A stretch of DNA of 46,441 nucleotides, taken from assembly GCF_001748365.1 (NCBI RefSeq), contig NZ_BDHH01000002.1, forward strand, positions 73,983-120,423. The letters are read 5' to 3'. The DNA is from Fusibacter sp. 3D3 (lineage in GTDB: Bacteria; Bacillota; Clostridia; Peptostreptococcales; Acidaminobacteraceae). Shown here one piece after another: positions 24,515 through 32,408 of this stretch. The stretch's first letter is position 1. Each line of letters opens with the position of its first letter. Position numbers and translations under genes: made by a program. The notes under the pieces were generated by a model. The model ran no database searches. It had not been told where the DNA came from and was given only the letters and a program-made list of their open reading frames with translations.

Positions 24515-25939
24515 TTATGAAGTTAAATCGGCTTTCATTTTGAAATCAAAGCTGACCTTTGTGCCTTCGCCGTTAGATTCCAAGGAATAGCAGCCTTTGA
24601 GTTTATCTGTGATGATGCTTTTGACGATTTTCATTCCCAAGCTGCCTTCTCTGGCATTTTCGATGTTAAATCCAACACCATTATCTTGCACTAAAATACT
24701 GGAGTACTGAATGCCCTGTAGAATCTTGACTTCTATGTTGCCTTCTTTTCTACCCACAAAGGCATATTGCATGCTATTTTGAACGAGCTCATTGACCACA
24801 AGTGCAATAGAAGTCGCTAAATCTGAACTGATCTTAAAAGTATCTCCGGTTATATAGAGATCCACTTGACAAGAGTCACTTGGCATACTCATGGCATTCA
24901 TAATGATGCGTTCTAAAATCGTCTTTATATCCACATCGTCTACACCATTTTGTGCCAAAATTTCATGTGTAACCGCTATGCTAATCACTCGGCTAATGCT
25001 TTCTTCAAATGCGCGTTTGGCTTCTTCATTTTCAATACGTCTAGATTGTAGTCTTAAAAGGCTGGCGATTGTCTGTAAGTTATTTTTAACTCTATGATGA
25101 ATTTCTCTAATGGCAACTGATTTTGAAATCAGTTCCTTCTCAATTGCCTTTTCGTCTGTGATGTCCTTGATTACCATAACCATCCCTGCAAGGTCTGAAT
25201 TGCTAAACTTCATCCCTGCATACTTTACTTTTAGTGTTAAATGACTTATATCAACTTCAGAAACTTTCATCGAAGTCATCTTAATGACATCTTCAAAACG
25301 GCTCCCATCTAAGACTAAGTTATCAAATGGAATGCCCACAAGTTCATCTAAATAGCCCAATTTCCTGTAGAGTTGAGCCGCCACAGGATTTAAGCTCTGC
25401 GACATCCCATGTCTATCAAAGATGACGATTCCATCATTGAGATAAGGCTGTATCAAAATTTTCTCATTCATGGAATCCATCAATGTTTCAGTGAGTTGTT
25501 CTGTAGTTTCTGAAAGAATTTGCATTCGTGCATTTTCATTTTCTTTTTCATAGACATCCGTTTCAACGATTAAACAACCAATAGTGACACCGTGTTCATT
25601 TTTAATCGGCACCACATTTTGTTTAACGATTTGATCTTCTTGTGTTATCGCTCTCAAGTCTCTTGTGGGCATTCCAAGTTCAAGTGTTCTTATTGCAGCA
25701 GGTTCATTATGTCTAAAGGCAAACTCCCCAACCACTGTATCTTTATACATCGATTTATGCGTAGCGGGTTTTGCCTCTGCCACTACGATTGCCACGCCAG
25801 ATTCTCTCGTCATACAATCAATAAAAACATCCGCATTCATCAAGTTCGCCATCAATTGAGTCTGTTCTCTAACCGATATCAGCTGATGAATGTCTTTTGA
25901 ACTTAAATTGGTAAATTCCTTACAGAGCTTTTCGAGCAT
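24515..25939 (-). CDS. eutW: EutW, sensor histidine kinase
   Basis: 474 residues, soluble (no membrane helix). The N-terminal part (about 1-150) contains the EutW-type sensor region thought to detect ethanolamine, then comes a PAS domain (about 165-262, ILIQPYLNDGIVIFDRHG). The HisKA_2 dimerisation helix AIREIHHRVKNNLQTIASLL carries the phospho-acceptor His281/282. The HATPase_c domain has VVNELVQNSMQYAF, VQDNGVGFN and GSLGMKIVKSI. It phosphorylates EutV. The ATG at 25939 has GAGGTGAT properly spaced and lies 4 bases after the eutV stop; an upstream ATG at 25960 lies inside eutV. Confidence 0.93.
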   Translation of the reverse strand: MLEKLCKEFTNLSSKDIHQLISVREQTQLMANLMNADVFIDCMTRESGVAIVVAEAKPATHKSMYKDTVVGEFAFRHNEPAAIRTLELGMPTRDLRAITQEDQIVKQNVVPIKNEHGVTIGCLIVETDVYEKENENARMQILSETTEQLTETLMDSMNEKILIQPYLNDGIVIFDRHGMSQSLNPVAAQLYRKLGYLDELVGIPFDNLVLDGSRFEDVIKMTSMKVSEVDISHLTLKVKYAGMKFSNSDLAGMVMVIKDITDEKAIEKELISKSVAIREIHHRVKNNLQTIASLLRLQSRRIENEEAKRAFEESISRVISIAVTHEILAQNGVDDVDIKTILERIIMNAMSMPSDSCQVDLYITGDTFKISSDLATSIALVVNELVQNSMQYAFVGRKEGNIEVKILQGIQYSSILVQDNGVGFNIENAREGSLGMKIVKSIITDKLKGCYSLESNGEGTKVSFDFKMKADLTS

Positions 25940-25943
25940 TTGA

Positions 25944-26522
25944 TCACCTCGTCTCTTCATTGAGTAAAATGATACGTGAAATTTCTTTCATGGAACATCT
26001 TTTGTCCATGCTCATCTTTCGAATATAGTTATAAGCCTCTTCTTCGTTAATTTCGTCTCTTTTCATAAGACTGCTTTTAGCTCTATCTATAAAAATTCTC
26101 GCTTCTAATCTTTCGTTTATTTTTTCGGTTTCATCTTTAATCTTTTGAAATTCTTCTGCTTTGTGTATGGCGATTTCAACCGCTGGTAGTATCGCTTTCT
26201 CTGTAACCGGTTTTACCAAATAATTGAGCACGCCCACTTCTTTTGCCTTATCGACAAATTCTTTGCCACTGTATGCCGTCAGCAGGATCACACCACATCT
26301 AAGACCTTCTTCTTTAATAATTTTAGCTGCCATGAGACCATCCAATAACGGCATCTTCACGTCTAAAATCACCAAATCTGGATGATGCTTTTTACAAAGC
26401 TCCACTGCATCAAAGCCATCCACTGCTTGTCCTACAACATTGTAACCTGCCTCTTCAAGCATTTCAGCGATATTCATTCGCGTAATAGGTTCATCATCTG
26501 CAATGACAATTTTCCTACTCAT
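25944..26522 (-). CDS. eutV: EutV, ANTAR-domain response regulator
   Basis: 192 residues. The receiver domain (1-120) has the acidic pocket IADDEP, the phospho-acceptor VILDVKMP (Asp54), LLTAYS and the lysine in YLVKPV. A coiled-coil linker leads to the ANTAR domain (about 130-188: RLEARIFIDRAKSSLM and EAYNYIRKMSMDKRCSMKEISRIIL). Phosphorylated EutV binds paired hexaloop RNA hairpins and prevents premature termination. Two matching leaders are visible, before eutS and before eutA, so its own operon is the obvious target. ATG 26522 follows AAGGGGGATAAGAT. Confidence 0.95.
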   Translation of the reverse strand: MSRKIVIADDEPITRMNIAEMLEEAGYNVVGQAVDGFDAVELCKKHHPDLVILDVKMPLLDGLMAAKIIKEEGLRCGVILLTAYSGKEFVDKAKEVGVLNYLVKPVTEKAILPAVEIAIHKAEEFQKIKDETEKINERLEARIFIDRAKSSLMKRDEINEEEAYNYIRKMSMDKRCSMKEISRIILLNEETR

Positions 26523-26576
26523 ATCTTATCCCCCTTATAAGTTCCCTCTTGATCACTGGATTCATTCAAACGGTTT

Positions 26577-27008
26577 TTAGAGCCATCGTTTGAGTTCGGT
26601 AACCAAAACGTCCATACCTTCGTTGGTACAAGCACTTACACCGTATATGATCTCAGCACCTGCCTCTTTTAAGAACTGTTCAGCCCTTTGAAATTGGTGT
26701 GCCGCTTGATCGATTTTTGTCATAATGCCTATGACTTTTATATTGAACATATCGCCAAATCCCGGTGGAAAGTAACATTCCTCTGAGGTGACATCTTGTA
26801 CAAGTGCCACCACATCAGCATCAAGCGATAATGTAATCAGTGCGTTATAAAATCTTGGATTTTCAATATATTCACCAGGCGTATCTATATAATGACCCTG
26901 AAATTCGGTGGCCTGTGTCTTTTTATAGGTGATCGTTTCGTTTCTTAAATTTTGGATCAATGTCGTTTTGCCCACACCCGTCTTACCCATAAAGATGATT
27001 TTCCCCAT
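26577..27008 (-). CDS. eutP: EutP, small P-loop GTPase-like protein
   Basis: 143 residues. IIFMGKTGVGKTTLIQNL is a Walker A loop (residues 4-21), DTPGEY the switch/DxxG region, GIMTKIDQ a TKxD nucleotide-specificity motif, and YGVSACTNEGMDVL the G5 region. EutP of Salmonella has been reported to have acetate kinase activity; no other acetate kinase gene lies in this operon, so EutP and EutQ may convert PduL-made acetyl phosphate to acetate and ATP. It lies four bases after eutS; its ribosome binding site (AAGG) is weak, suggesting translational coupling. Confidence 0.92.
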   Translation of the reverse strand: MGKIIFMGKTGVGKTTLIQNLRNETITYKKTQATEFQGHYIDTPGEYIENPRFYNALITLSLDADVVALVQDVTSEECYFPPGFGDMFNIKVIGIMTKIDQAAHQFQRAEQFLKEAGAEIIYGVSACTNEGMDVLVTELKRWL

Positions 27009-27011
27009 CTT

Positions 27012-27359
27012 TTATGACCTTGTCAAATGCGTTGGCGTGAATTTCAAGTTCTCTTCTAACACTTTAATCACTTCTTTGAGCCCCTCTTCAACACTGCCCA
27101 CATCCCCTACGATCACAAGCGATCCACTGAATCGATCCAAAAACCCGATGCTCACACCCGATGCTTTTGTGGCGATGTCTGCTGCAATGATGGCCCCTTC
27201 ACTTGGCGTAATGGTCAATATGCCTATGGCACCTGTCTGATCTTCGTTTAGACCTAATTTCTTACAAACTTCTGCTCTGGGATTTGCGATTAAATGGGCC
27301 AATGTCACCTGTTTACCAGGCACATATTCTTGTATCACTCTCTGTTTTTCTGATGTCAT
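27012..27359 (-). CDS. eutS: EutS, BMC shell protein (bent hexamer)
   Basis: 115 residues: [23 protein letters not shown], then a single BMC domain in the permuted EutS/PduU arrangement ([53 protein letters not shown]). EutS/PduU hexamers carry a beta-barrel cap on the pore. It is the first gene of the operon, beginning with ATG 27359 after GTACGGAGGCATAC, about 120 bases downstream of the promoter and just after the antiterminator-controlled terminator. Confidence 0.95.
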   Translation of the reverse strand: MTSEKQRVIQEYVPGKQVTLAHLIANPRAEVCKKLGLNEDQTGAIGILTITPSEGAIIAADIATKASGVSIGFLDRFSGSLVIVGDVGSVEEGLKEVIKVLEENLKFTPTHLTRS

Positions 27360-27407
27360 GTATGCCTCCGTACAATTGTAAAATTTTGAGGTCTATGCCT
27401 TTTGTAC

Positions 27408-27481
27408 AAAAAAAGCCCGTAGTTATCGTGTGATCACTACGAGCTTCAATGCTCTTTACAAATTTGTACGCCGTTGTACAA
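27408..27481 (-). promoter_or_regulatory. EutV-type antiterminator and terminator in front of eutS
   Basis: Minus strand, 5' to 3'. The first hairpin TTGTACAACGGCGTACAA (27481-27464) has hexaloop AACGGC. After nine bases comes the second, GAGCATTGAAGCTC (27454-27441), with hexaloop ATTGAA. Both loops have A at position 1 and G at position 4, the conserved ANTAR recognition bases. The 3' arm of the second hairpin lies inside the 5' arm (27445-27436) of a terminator completed by 27423-27414 and a run of seven Ts. EutV binding should therefore prevent termination. The first hairpin begins at, or a base or two before, the expected transcript start. Confidence 0.85.
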
Positions 27482-27485
27482 GACG

Positions 27486-27514
27486 AGTATACCATCATTT
27501 TTTTTAAAGTTCAA
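27486..27514 (-). promoter_or_regulatory. eut operon promoter
   Basis: On the minus strand TTGAAC (27514-27509) and TATACT (27491-27486) are 17 bases apart, a near-consensus sigma-A promoter. The predicted start is near 27479, immediately ahead of the antiterminator hairpins. Confidence 0.8.
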
Positions 27515-27538
27515 GAATTTTTTAGAAATCGAAACACA

Positions 27539-27656
27539 GTTAGAGTGTCAAAAGCCAAAAGTTGGGCAACCAATTACCCTATGATGCGCTTATGGGAAGT
27601 ACGCGATACAGCCTACGGTAGCGGGTTTGTGCGAAACTGGATTATGAAACTGTAAC
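27539..27656. repeat. 118-bp palindromic repeat, second full-length copy
   Basis: GTTAGAGTGTCAAAAG at the left end and GAAACTGTAAC at the right (degenerate relative to GACACTCTAAC). Along its length it matches the reverse complement of 10743-10861: AAAAGTTGGGCAACC against AAAAGTTGAGCAACC, then AAGTACGCGATA in both, then GGGTTTGTGCGAAACTG against GGGTTTATGCGAAACTG. It lies between the eut promoter and the stop of the nuclease-like gene. Confidence 0.8.
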
Positions 27657-27661
27657 TATAA

Positions 27662-28162
27662 TTAACATGCTGTAAATGCATACTCAGAATATACATTATT
27701 CCACTCCTCAATACTTACAACATGAAATTCGTCAATAAAACTTTTTAATAGTCCTAAATCTGACTTAAATCCAAAAGGCAATTTCATCTTTATTTTTCCT
27801 GCAATTCTTGCTCGAAGAACAGAATCAAGGTTTTTTGCTTCTATAACATAATAAAACTTTTTAACATCAGCTTTAAGCTCACTATTGGCAACATAAATCA
27901 GGCTATCATAGTATTTTCTTGCAATTTTTTTATAGTGATCATCATGACTCAACTTTTCTTCAAACACCTCTGGATTTGAGGCATTAGGAACATTTGCATT
28001 TTTATATTCCATTAAAATCACTTCATTGTCTTTTGCAATGATCAGATCCACATCGCTTAAAATCGTCTTGTGATAAACAGCGTTTAACTCAATAAATTCA
28101 TCCGCATACTCTGTAATAATTTTAAAGTTCCTATTTTCTTCAACAAATATATGTTTTGGCAT
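27662..28162 (-). CDS. Putative PD-(D/E)xK nuclease-like protein of an ATPase cassette
   Basis: 166 residues with no family name I can assign. The segment DVDLIIAKDNEVILMEYKNA (37-56) matches the PD-(D/E)xK nuclease core: Asp39, a beta hairpin, then Glu52-x-Lys54. A preceding helix with Glu22/Glu25 would complete the site. The C-terminal part is mixed alpha/beta. The start lies one base after the stop of the ATPase gene, so the two are co-translated. Inference: a DNA- or RNA-cleaving effector controlled by the ATPase. A catalytically inert restriction-like fold is the alternative. Confidence 0.6.
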   Translation of the reverse strand: MPKHIFVEENRNFKIITEYADEFIELNAVYHKTILSDVDLIIAKDNEVILMEYKNANVPNASNPEVFEEKLSHDDHYKKIARKYYDSLIYVANSELKADVKKFYYVIEAKNLDSVLRARIAGKIKMKLPFGFKSDLGLLKSFIDEFHVVSIEEWNNVYSEYAFTAC

Positions 28163-28163
28163 A

Positions 28164-29180
28164 TCAATCTCCCATATTTTTATTTAAAACCTCTTCAAGA
28201 AGAGTGTCATATGCTGAAATTATAGGATTACTCTTAAGATCCCTAAAATTCTTACAGGTATTAATATCAACGTTACCTGCATCCGTTTTAGTCAACGAAT
28301 AATACTGCACTTTATTTGTTTCCTGCGCTCTTATTTCAAAATATTTAGCAAGAACATAATCATGCGTTGAAATAAAGATTTGAACACCGTCTCTTTGTAA
28401 ATCTAATAATATTTCTACAATGCTAGGAATAGCCTTTGGATTTAAATTTGCTTCGGGTTCATCCCAAAATAAAACAGTTCCTTTTTCTAGCGTACCGTTC
28501 TTAATGAGTTGCCATAGCAATGCAAGTTTTCTTAACCCTTCAGCTACTAAATGAAATTCTATTTTTGCTTGTGTACCTGGTTTTAAGTAGAATTTTTCAT
28601 CACTTATTGTAACGGTTCCAAGCATGGTTTCTTTTAATTTTTCTAAATACTTCTTATTATTTGCTTTATCAGGACCGCGATTGATATCAATTTTTGCAGT
28701 TGTCACTATATCTAAATACGTTTCGTCAAAATCGATAACACCTTTAAGATAAGCCGCTTCAAACTGATAAGCATTTGATAGAATCTCTTTTGCAGGAATA
28801 AATGTGCTTATCAACTCTGCATTTGTGTTTTCCCATCTGGCTTCACCCGTTGTATCTGCATCCCATTTCTTAGTCTTTGTTGTGAACTTAGTTTTAATTG
28901 CTCCATTGGAAGACAGAACATCAATACTGGCCGTATCTCCGCCTTTCCCTCTTGAAACAAGTCTGCTAATATTTAGACCGTCTGGACGAAATACTTTTAC
29001 AATTTTTTGTGAAAAGCTTACTTCTTTTCGACTTGCTTGACAAGCCGAATACAAAACCTTCATTATATGAGTCTTACCCGTTCCATTTTCACCAATTAAA
29101 ATATTAATCCCTTCGGAAAAATCAATATCTAATTTTGAAAACACGGTGAAGTTTGACAATTTCAACTTTTCTATAGACAT
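28164..29180 (-). CDS. AAA/ABC-type ATPase (OLD/RecF-like)
   Basis: 338 residues. LSNFTVFSKLDIDFSEGINILIG leads into the Walker A loop GENGTGKTH (30-38). Residues 211-222 (LVAEGLRKLALL) are the signature region, VLFWDEPEANLNPK (236-249) is the Walker B and D-loop, and IFISTHD (268-274) the H-loop. This is the compact ATPase without long coiled coil seen in OLD, RloC/PrrC-like and PARIS AriA proteins, where it senses invasion and controls a nuclease. The STFIPAKEIL block (125-134) is typical of that group. The ATG at 29180 has GGAGGTGTTGTA upstream. It is the middle gene of three on one transcript. Confidence 0.85.
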   Translation of the reverse strand: MSIEKLKLSNFTVFSKLDIDFSEGINILIGENGTGKTHIMKVLYSACQASRKEVSFSQKIVKVFRPDGLNISRLVSRGKGGDTASIDVLSSNGAIKTKFTTKTKKWDADTTGEARWENTNAELISTFIPAKEILSNAYQFEAAYLKGVIDFDETYLDIVTTAKIDINRGPDKANNKKYLEKLKETMLGTVTISDEKFYLKPGTQAKIEFHLVAEGLRKLALLWQLIKNGTLEKGTVLFWDEPEANLNPKAIPSIVEILLDLQRDGVQIFISTHDYVLAKYFEIRAQETNKVQYYSLTKTDAGNVDINTCKNFRDLKSNPIISAYDTLLEEVLNKNMGD

Positions 29181-29195
29181 TACAACACCTCCAGT

Positions 29196-29444
29196 TTATT
29201 TTTCATTTTCCGTCATCAATAATATACGTTCATATACTTCTAATCGTCTCTTCCCACATTGTTGTTTCAATATGGATGTGAAATCGTCACTTTTTCTAAT
29301 TTTACTTTTATTATTAGCATATAAAGAAGTCAAATGAGCGACTAAATCCGGTTCACTAATTTCGTTGTTCCAATATGAATCGATTAGTTTATTGATCGCA
29401 TCCGCAAGCTCTCTCTGAGTTTTATAAAACAGTTTAATTTCCAT
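29196..29444 (-). CDS. Small TIGR04540-like protein
   Basis: 82 residues: MEIKLFYKTQRELADAINKLIDSYWNNEISEPDLVAHLTSLYANNK, ending in DDFTSILKQQCGKRRLEVYERIL. This pattern (KLFYKTQREL, YWNNEI, KQQCGKRRLEV) is what I recall as family TIGR04540, of unknown function in Firmicutes. It is mostly helical and charged. It is the first gene of the cassette, 15 bases upstream of the ATPase. It could be a DNA-binding regulator, an inhibitor or a sensor subunit; the sequence does not decide. The ATG at 29444 is preferred over the TTG at 29447, with GGGGTGAT upstream. Confidence 0.7.
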   Translation of the reverse strand: MEIKLFYKTQRELADAINKLIDSYWNNEISEPDLVAHLTSLYANNKSKIRKSDDFTSILKQQCGKRRLEVYERILLMTENEK

Positions 29445-29487
29445 CAAGCAATCACCCCTTGTTATACTCTATTAAAACTCTATTCAT

Positions 29488-29516
29488 ATTCTATTCTTAC
29501 TTTTTGTTTATTGCAA
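29488..29516 (-). promoter_or_regulatory. Promoter of the three-gene ATPase cassette
   Basis: TTGCAA (29516-29511) and TAGAAT (29493-29488) on the minus strand with exactly 17 bases between, 44 bases before the first start codon. The cassette therefore has its own promoter. Confidence 0.7.
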
Positions 29517-29540
29517 GCATTTTGCGAATATTCTTTTATC

Positions 29541-29761
29541 GTTAGAGTGTTAAATTGATATGACTTCTAGGTTTGTATCACTGATTGTCCCGCTAATTTA
29601 TAGAAAGAACCAAAATCCTCTGACATATGATTTTCCACAAACGGTGTCAGACACTTTTTAGGGAATTAACGCCATTGGCCTTTACTGTATCCGTTCATTT
29701 GGCTACATCTGTTCTGTCAAATTAGGAGTTACTTCCGTTTGGGGTATCCGACACCTTTATT
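29541..29761. other. Non-coding stretch with repeat remnants
   Basis: No gene is visible from 29541 to the terminator at 29762. It opens with GTTAGAGTGTTAAATTG, a half-copy of the palindromic repeat family, and later holds GGTGTCAGACACTTTTT (from about 29642) and GGGGTATCCGACACC (from about 29738). These TGTC/GACA repeats look like decayed ends of small mobile elements. The order suggests an old insertion site next to the ATPase cassette. Confidence 0.4.
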
Positions 29762-29793
29762 GCAAAAAAAATATCGGGGGTCAGCCGATATTT
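29762..29793 (-). terminator. Terminator of sucCD
   Basis: AAATATCGG (29769-29777) pairs with CCGATATTT (29785-29793). On the minus strand the stem is followed by a run of Ts (positions 29770-29764). It lies about 100 bases beyond the sucD stop. The stretch 29794-29894 shows nothing else. Confidence 0.8.
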
Positions 29794-29894
29794 ATTAGTG
29801 ATGGATGGCCCATGATGAAGGGGACTTTGCTCAGGATCGTAAGCATGCAGTCTTCGTCTGACCATTCCAGCACTAATTGAAATGTTTTTAAATC

Positions 29895-30770
29895 CTAATA
29901 TTTTTCAAGTTCTACCTTCAATTTTGGTATAATATCCGAAAGCCTTTCAGCAACTGCTATACCTGCCGCTTCCATGACCATAATTTTAGAAGTGGCTGTG
30001 CCGCTATTCCCAGATACAATGGCACCAGCATGACCCATGCGCTTGCCTTTAGGTGCTGTCTTGCCAGCGATAAAGCCCACAACAGGTTTTTTCATATTGG
30101 CTTTAATCCAAGCAGCTGCATTTTCTTCAGCATCTCCACCAATTTCACCAATCATAATAACCGCTTCTGTTTCAGTATCCTCATTAAAAGCTTTTAACAC
30201 ATCGATGAAATCTGTTCCATTTATGGGATCGCCGCCAATACCCACTGCTGTGGATTGGCCTAATCCAGCATTTGAAACCACACTAACAGCTTCATAAGTC
30301 AATGTGCCCGATCTTGAAACGATACCAATTGTGCCTTTTTGGTGGATATGCCCTGGCATAATACCGATTTTCGTTTGATCTGGAGTAATAATCCCTGGGC
30401 AATTTGGCCCGATGAGACGTGTCGTACTGTGCTTCAAATAATACTTAACTTTTACCATATCTTGCACTGGAATATGCTCTGTGATACAGACCACCAATTC
30501 TATTTTAGCATCTATTGCTTCGATAATGGCATCTGCTGCGAAAGGGGCAGGCACATATATGACGGAAGTATTCGCCTGAGTTTTTTGGACAGCTTCTCTC
30601 ATGGTATCATACACAGGAATACCGAATACTTTTGTACCGCCTTTACCCGGTGTTACGCCAGCAACGATCTTTGTTCCATATGCTTGCATCTGTTCTGTAT
30701 GATATCTCGCCGCTGAACCTGTAATGCCTTGAACTACTAATCTGGTTTTTTGATTGACCCAAATACTCAT
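29895..30770 (-). CDS. sucD: Succinyl-CoA synthetase alpha subunit
   Basis: 291 residues, normal length. CoA-binding domain (1-130): [30 protein letters not shown] and [12 protein letters not shown]. Ligase domain: [33 protein letters not shown], and the phosphohistidine loop [11 protein letters not shown] (His247). With SucC it interconverts succinyl-CoA, ADP and phosphate with succinate, CoA and ATP. It overlaps sucC by 4 bases (ATGA). The pair is controlled by a cobalamin riboswitch rather than lying beside other citrate-cycle genes. A different acid (malate or another dicarboxylate) as substrate cannot be excluded. Confidence 0.93.
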   Translation of the reverse strand: MSIWVNQKTRLVVQGITGSAARYHTEQMQAYGTKIVAGVTPGKGGTKVFGIPVYDTMREAVQKTQANTSVIYVPAPFAADAIIEAIDAKIELVVCITEHIPVQDMVKVKYYLKHSTTRLIGPNCPGIITPDQTKIGIMPGHIHQKGTIGIVSRSGTLTYEAVSVVSNAGLGQSTAVGIGGDPINGTDFIDVLKAFNEDTETEAVIMIGEIGGDAEENAAAWIKANMKKPVVGFIAGKTAPKGKRMGHAGAIVSGNSGTATSKIMVMEAAGIAVAERLSDIIPKLKVELEKY

Positions 30771-31945
30771 GCGATTGCCTCCTTATGCTTGATCAAAGCT
30801 ACCATTTTCTCAGCACCTTCATCCATGGTATCTGCTGAAATAATATCCAGACCTGAATGATCTAATAACCGCTTACCTTCTTCAACATTAGTGCCTTCAA
30901 GCCTCACCACTATGGGTACACTTCTAGGCATTGCTTGCGTCGCTTGAATAATGCCCTTTGCAATGGTATTACAGTGCATAATGCCACCAAATATATTGAT
31001 GAAAACGCCTTTGACATGATCATCCGATAGTATAATATCAAGTGCTTTATGAACCATTTCAGCACTTGCACTGCCGCCTACATCTAAAAAGTTTGCAGGG
31101 GTTCCTCCCGCATAATGTATGGCATCCATCGTCGCCATTGCAAGCCCAGCCCCATTGACGAGACAGCCAATTTCACCATCAAGTGCCACATAAGATAGAC
31201 CCACCGATGAAGCTTCAATTTCTTTACGATCTTCTTCATTGAAATCACGCAGCAATTCAATCTCGGGGTGTCTAAAAAGTGCATTGTCATCAAAGTTCAT
31301 TTTTGCATCAAGTGCTATTAATACATTTTCTTTAGTCAACACAAATGGGTTTATTTCAACTAAGTTTAAATCTTTTTCCACAAAGCAAGCATAGATGCCC
31401 TTTATGATCTTATCCAAATTTGGCATCAACTCCGTCGATAATCCAAAGGACTCTGCCAACACTCTAACATGGAATTCTCTTATCCCGATTAAAGGATCCA
31501 CCGATATTTTAAGGATTGAATTTGGCGATTGCATTGCAACTTTTTCAATGTCCATGCCACCTTCCTTAGAAGCAATAATCATAACTTGGCTGGTTGCTCG
31601 ATCCAAAACCATACTCATATAAAATTCACTTTTGATCTCGCAGCCTTCTTCTATATAAATTTTTCTGATTTTTTGACCCTTAAGACCCGTCTGATGCGTC
31701 ACCAGCTGTTTGCCAAGCATTTCAGTACCCACGGCCATACATGCATTTAAGGAATCGACAACTTTTACGCCACCCGCTTTTCCTCGGCCACCTGCATGTA
31801 TCTGAGCTTTTACAACAGCGACATCGGTTTGTATTTTTCTCGCTTGAGTTTCCAGTTGATTGACTGCCTCAACCAAATAACCTTCTGGAACCGACACACC
31901 ATATTGCTTTAATATTGCTTTAGCTTGATATTCATGTATATTCAT
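30767..31945 (-). CDS. sucC: Succinyl-CoA synthetase beta subunit (ATP-grasp)
   Basis: 392 residues. N-terminal ATP-grasp: [39 protein letters not shown], then [26 protein letters not shown]. The C-terminal ligase domain has [38 protein letters not shown] and [20 protein letters not shown]. It binds the nucleotide and the acid, with the phosphate shuttled by SucD His247. The ATG at 31945 follows AAGGAGGCATTTG; an ATG 21 bases upstream lacks a site. The 300-base leader contains two terminators and a cobalamin aptamer. Confidence 0.94.
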   Translation of the reverse strand: MNIHEYQAKAILKQYGVSVPEGYLVEAVNQLETQARKIQTDVAVVKAQIHAGGRGKAGGVKVVDSLNACMAVGTEMLGKQLVTHQTGLKGQKIRKIYIEEGCEIKSEFYMSMVLDRATSQVMIIASKEGGMDIEKVAMQSPNSILKISVDPLIGIREFHVRVLAESFGLSTELMPNLDKIIKGIYACFVEKDLNLVEINPFVLTKENVLIALDAKMNFDDNALFRHPEIELLRDFNEEDRKEIEASSVGLSYVALDGEIGCLVNGAGLAMATMDAIHYAGGTPANFLDVGGSASAEMVHKALDIILSDDHVKGVFINIFGGIMHCNTIAKGIIQATQAMPRSVPIVVRLEGTNVEEGKRLLDHSGLDIISADTMDEGAEKMVALIKHKEAIA

Positions 31946-31999
31946 CAAATGCCTCCTTAAATGCAAATTTTGATATCAATTTTGAATCTCTTTTTACAC

Positions 32000-32109
32000 A
32001 AAAAAAGTAGTCCTCATTTTGAGCACCACTAAACAGACACGGACATTTCACTCATTACACATCAAAACTGTGCAATGATATAAAAAAGCTCTTTCAATAC
32101 CGAAAGAGC
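32000..32109 (-). terminator. Two tandem terminators between the riboswitch and sucC
   Basis: Minus strand. First, GCTCTTTC (32109-32102) pairs with GAAAGAGC (32095-32088), followed by six Ts. Second, AGTGGTGCTC (32030-32021) pairs with GAGGACTACT (about 32014-32005) with one mismatch and a wobble, followed by seven Ts. Both lie between the cobalamin aptamer and the sucC start and could be the switch output; the doubled arrangement would make repression tight. Confidence 0.75.
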
Positions 32110-32175
32110 ATGATAAATAAAGCTAACTAGCCTTATATCACACCTCCTCATCCTCGTGAGTTTAACAGCGCAAAC

Positions 32176-32330
32176 ATTCTTGGCAGGTCTCCTGACTCAA
32201 AACTATCGTACTTACTCCCTTCCCGTTGTTCACAGTGGTTATGAGCAGTACAGTTTTTTACAGTGGCGGGACCGTGTCGGAATTACACCAAACTTCCCTT
32301 TTAAGTGTATCAAAGATACACACCAAAAAT
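32176..32330 (-). promoter_or_regulatory. Cobalamin riboswitch of sucCD
   Basis: Minus strand. P1 is formed by ATTTTTGG (32330-32323) and CCAAGAAT (32183-32176). Between them lie AAAAGGGAA, the core GGTCCCGCCACTGT, and the B12-box AGTCAGGAGACCTGCC, all hallmarks of the cobalamin aptamer. A downstream terminator implies that bound cobalamin switches sucCD off. A hairpin ACTCACGAGGATGAG just after the aptamer is shared with the third riboswitch. Confidence 0.93.
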
Positions 32331-32372
32331 TTTACTATTCAATTGTTGAAGACCATAACGACCTTCAAGTGA

Positions 32373-32401
32373 ATTCTAGCACTCAGACGAACGTTTGTCA
32401 A
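32373..32401 (-). promoter_or_regulatory. Promoter of the sucCD riboswitch transcript
   Basis: Perfect TTGACA (32401-32396), 17 bases, then TAGAAT (32378-32373) on the minus strand, about 40 bases ahead of the aptamer. Confidence 0.85.
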
Positions 32402-32408
32402 GCCTTCA

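Noticed and set aside
27313-27498. Short open frame over the eut leader as a leader peptide
   Set aside because: It would start upstream of the predicted transcript start region and lacks a ribosome binding site; the hairpins explain the sequence.
9072-27514. An EutX-like B12 riboswitch with ANTAR site inside the eut operon, as in Enterococcus
   Set aside because: No cobalamin aptamer core (GCCACTG with AGTCAGGAGACC) was found within the operon; the three in the window lie outside it.
32140-32165. The CTCA-CGAGGA-TGAG hexaloop as an ANTAR-binding hairpin
   Set aside because: G is at loop position 4 but position 1 is C, and no partner hexaloop lies at the right distance.
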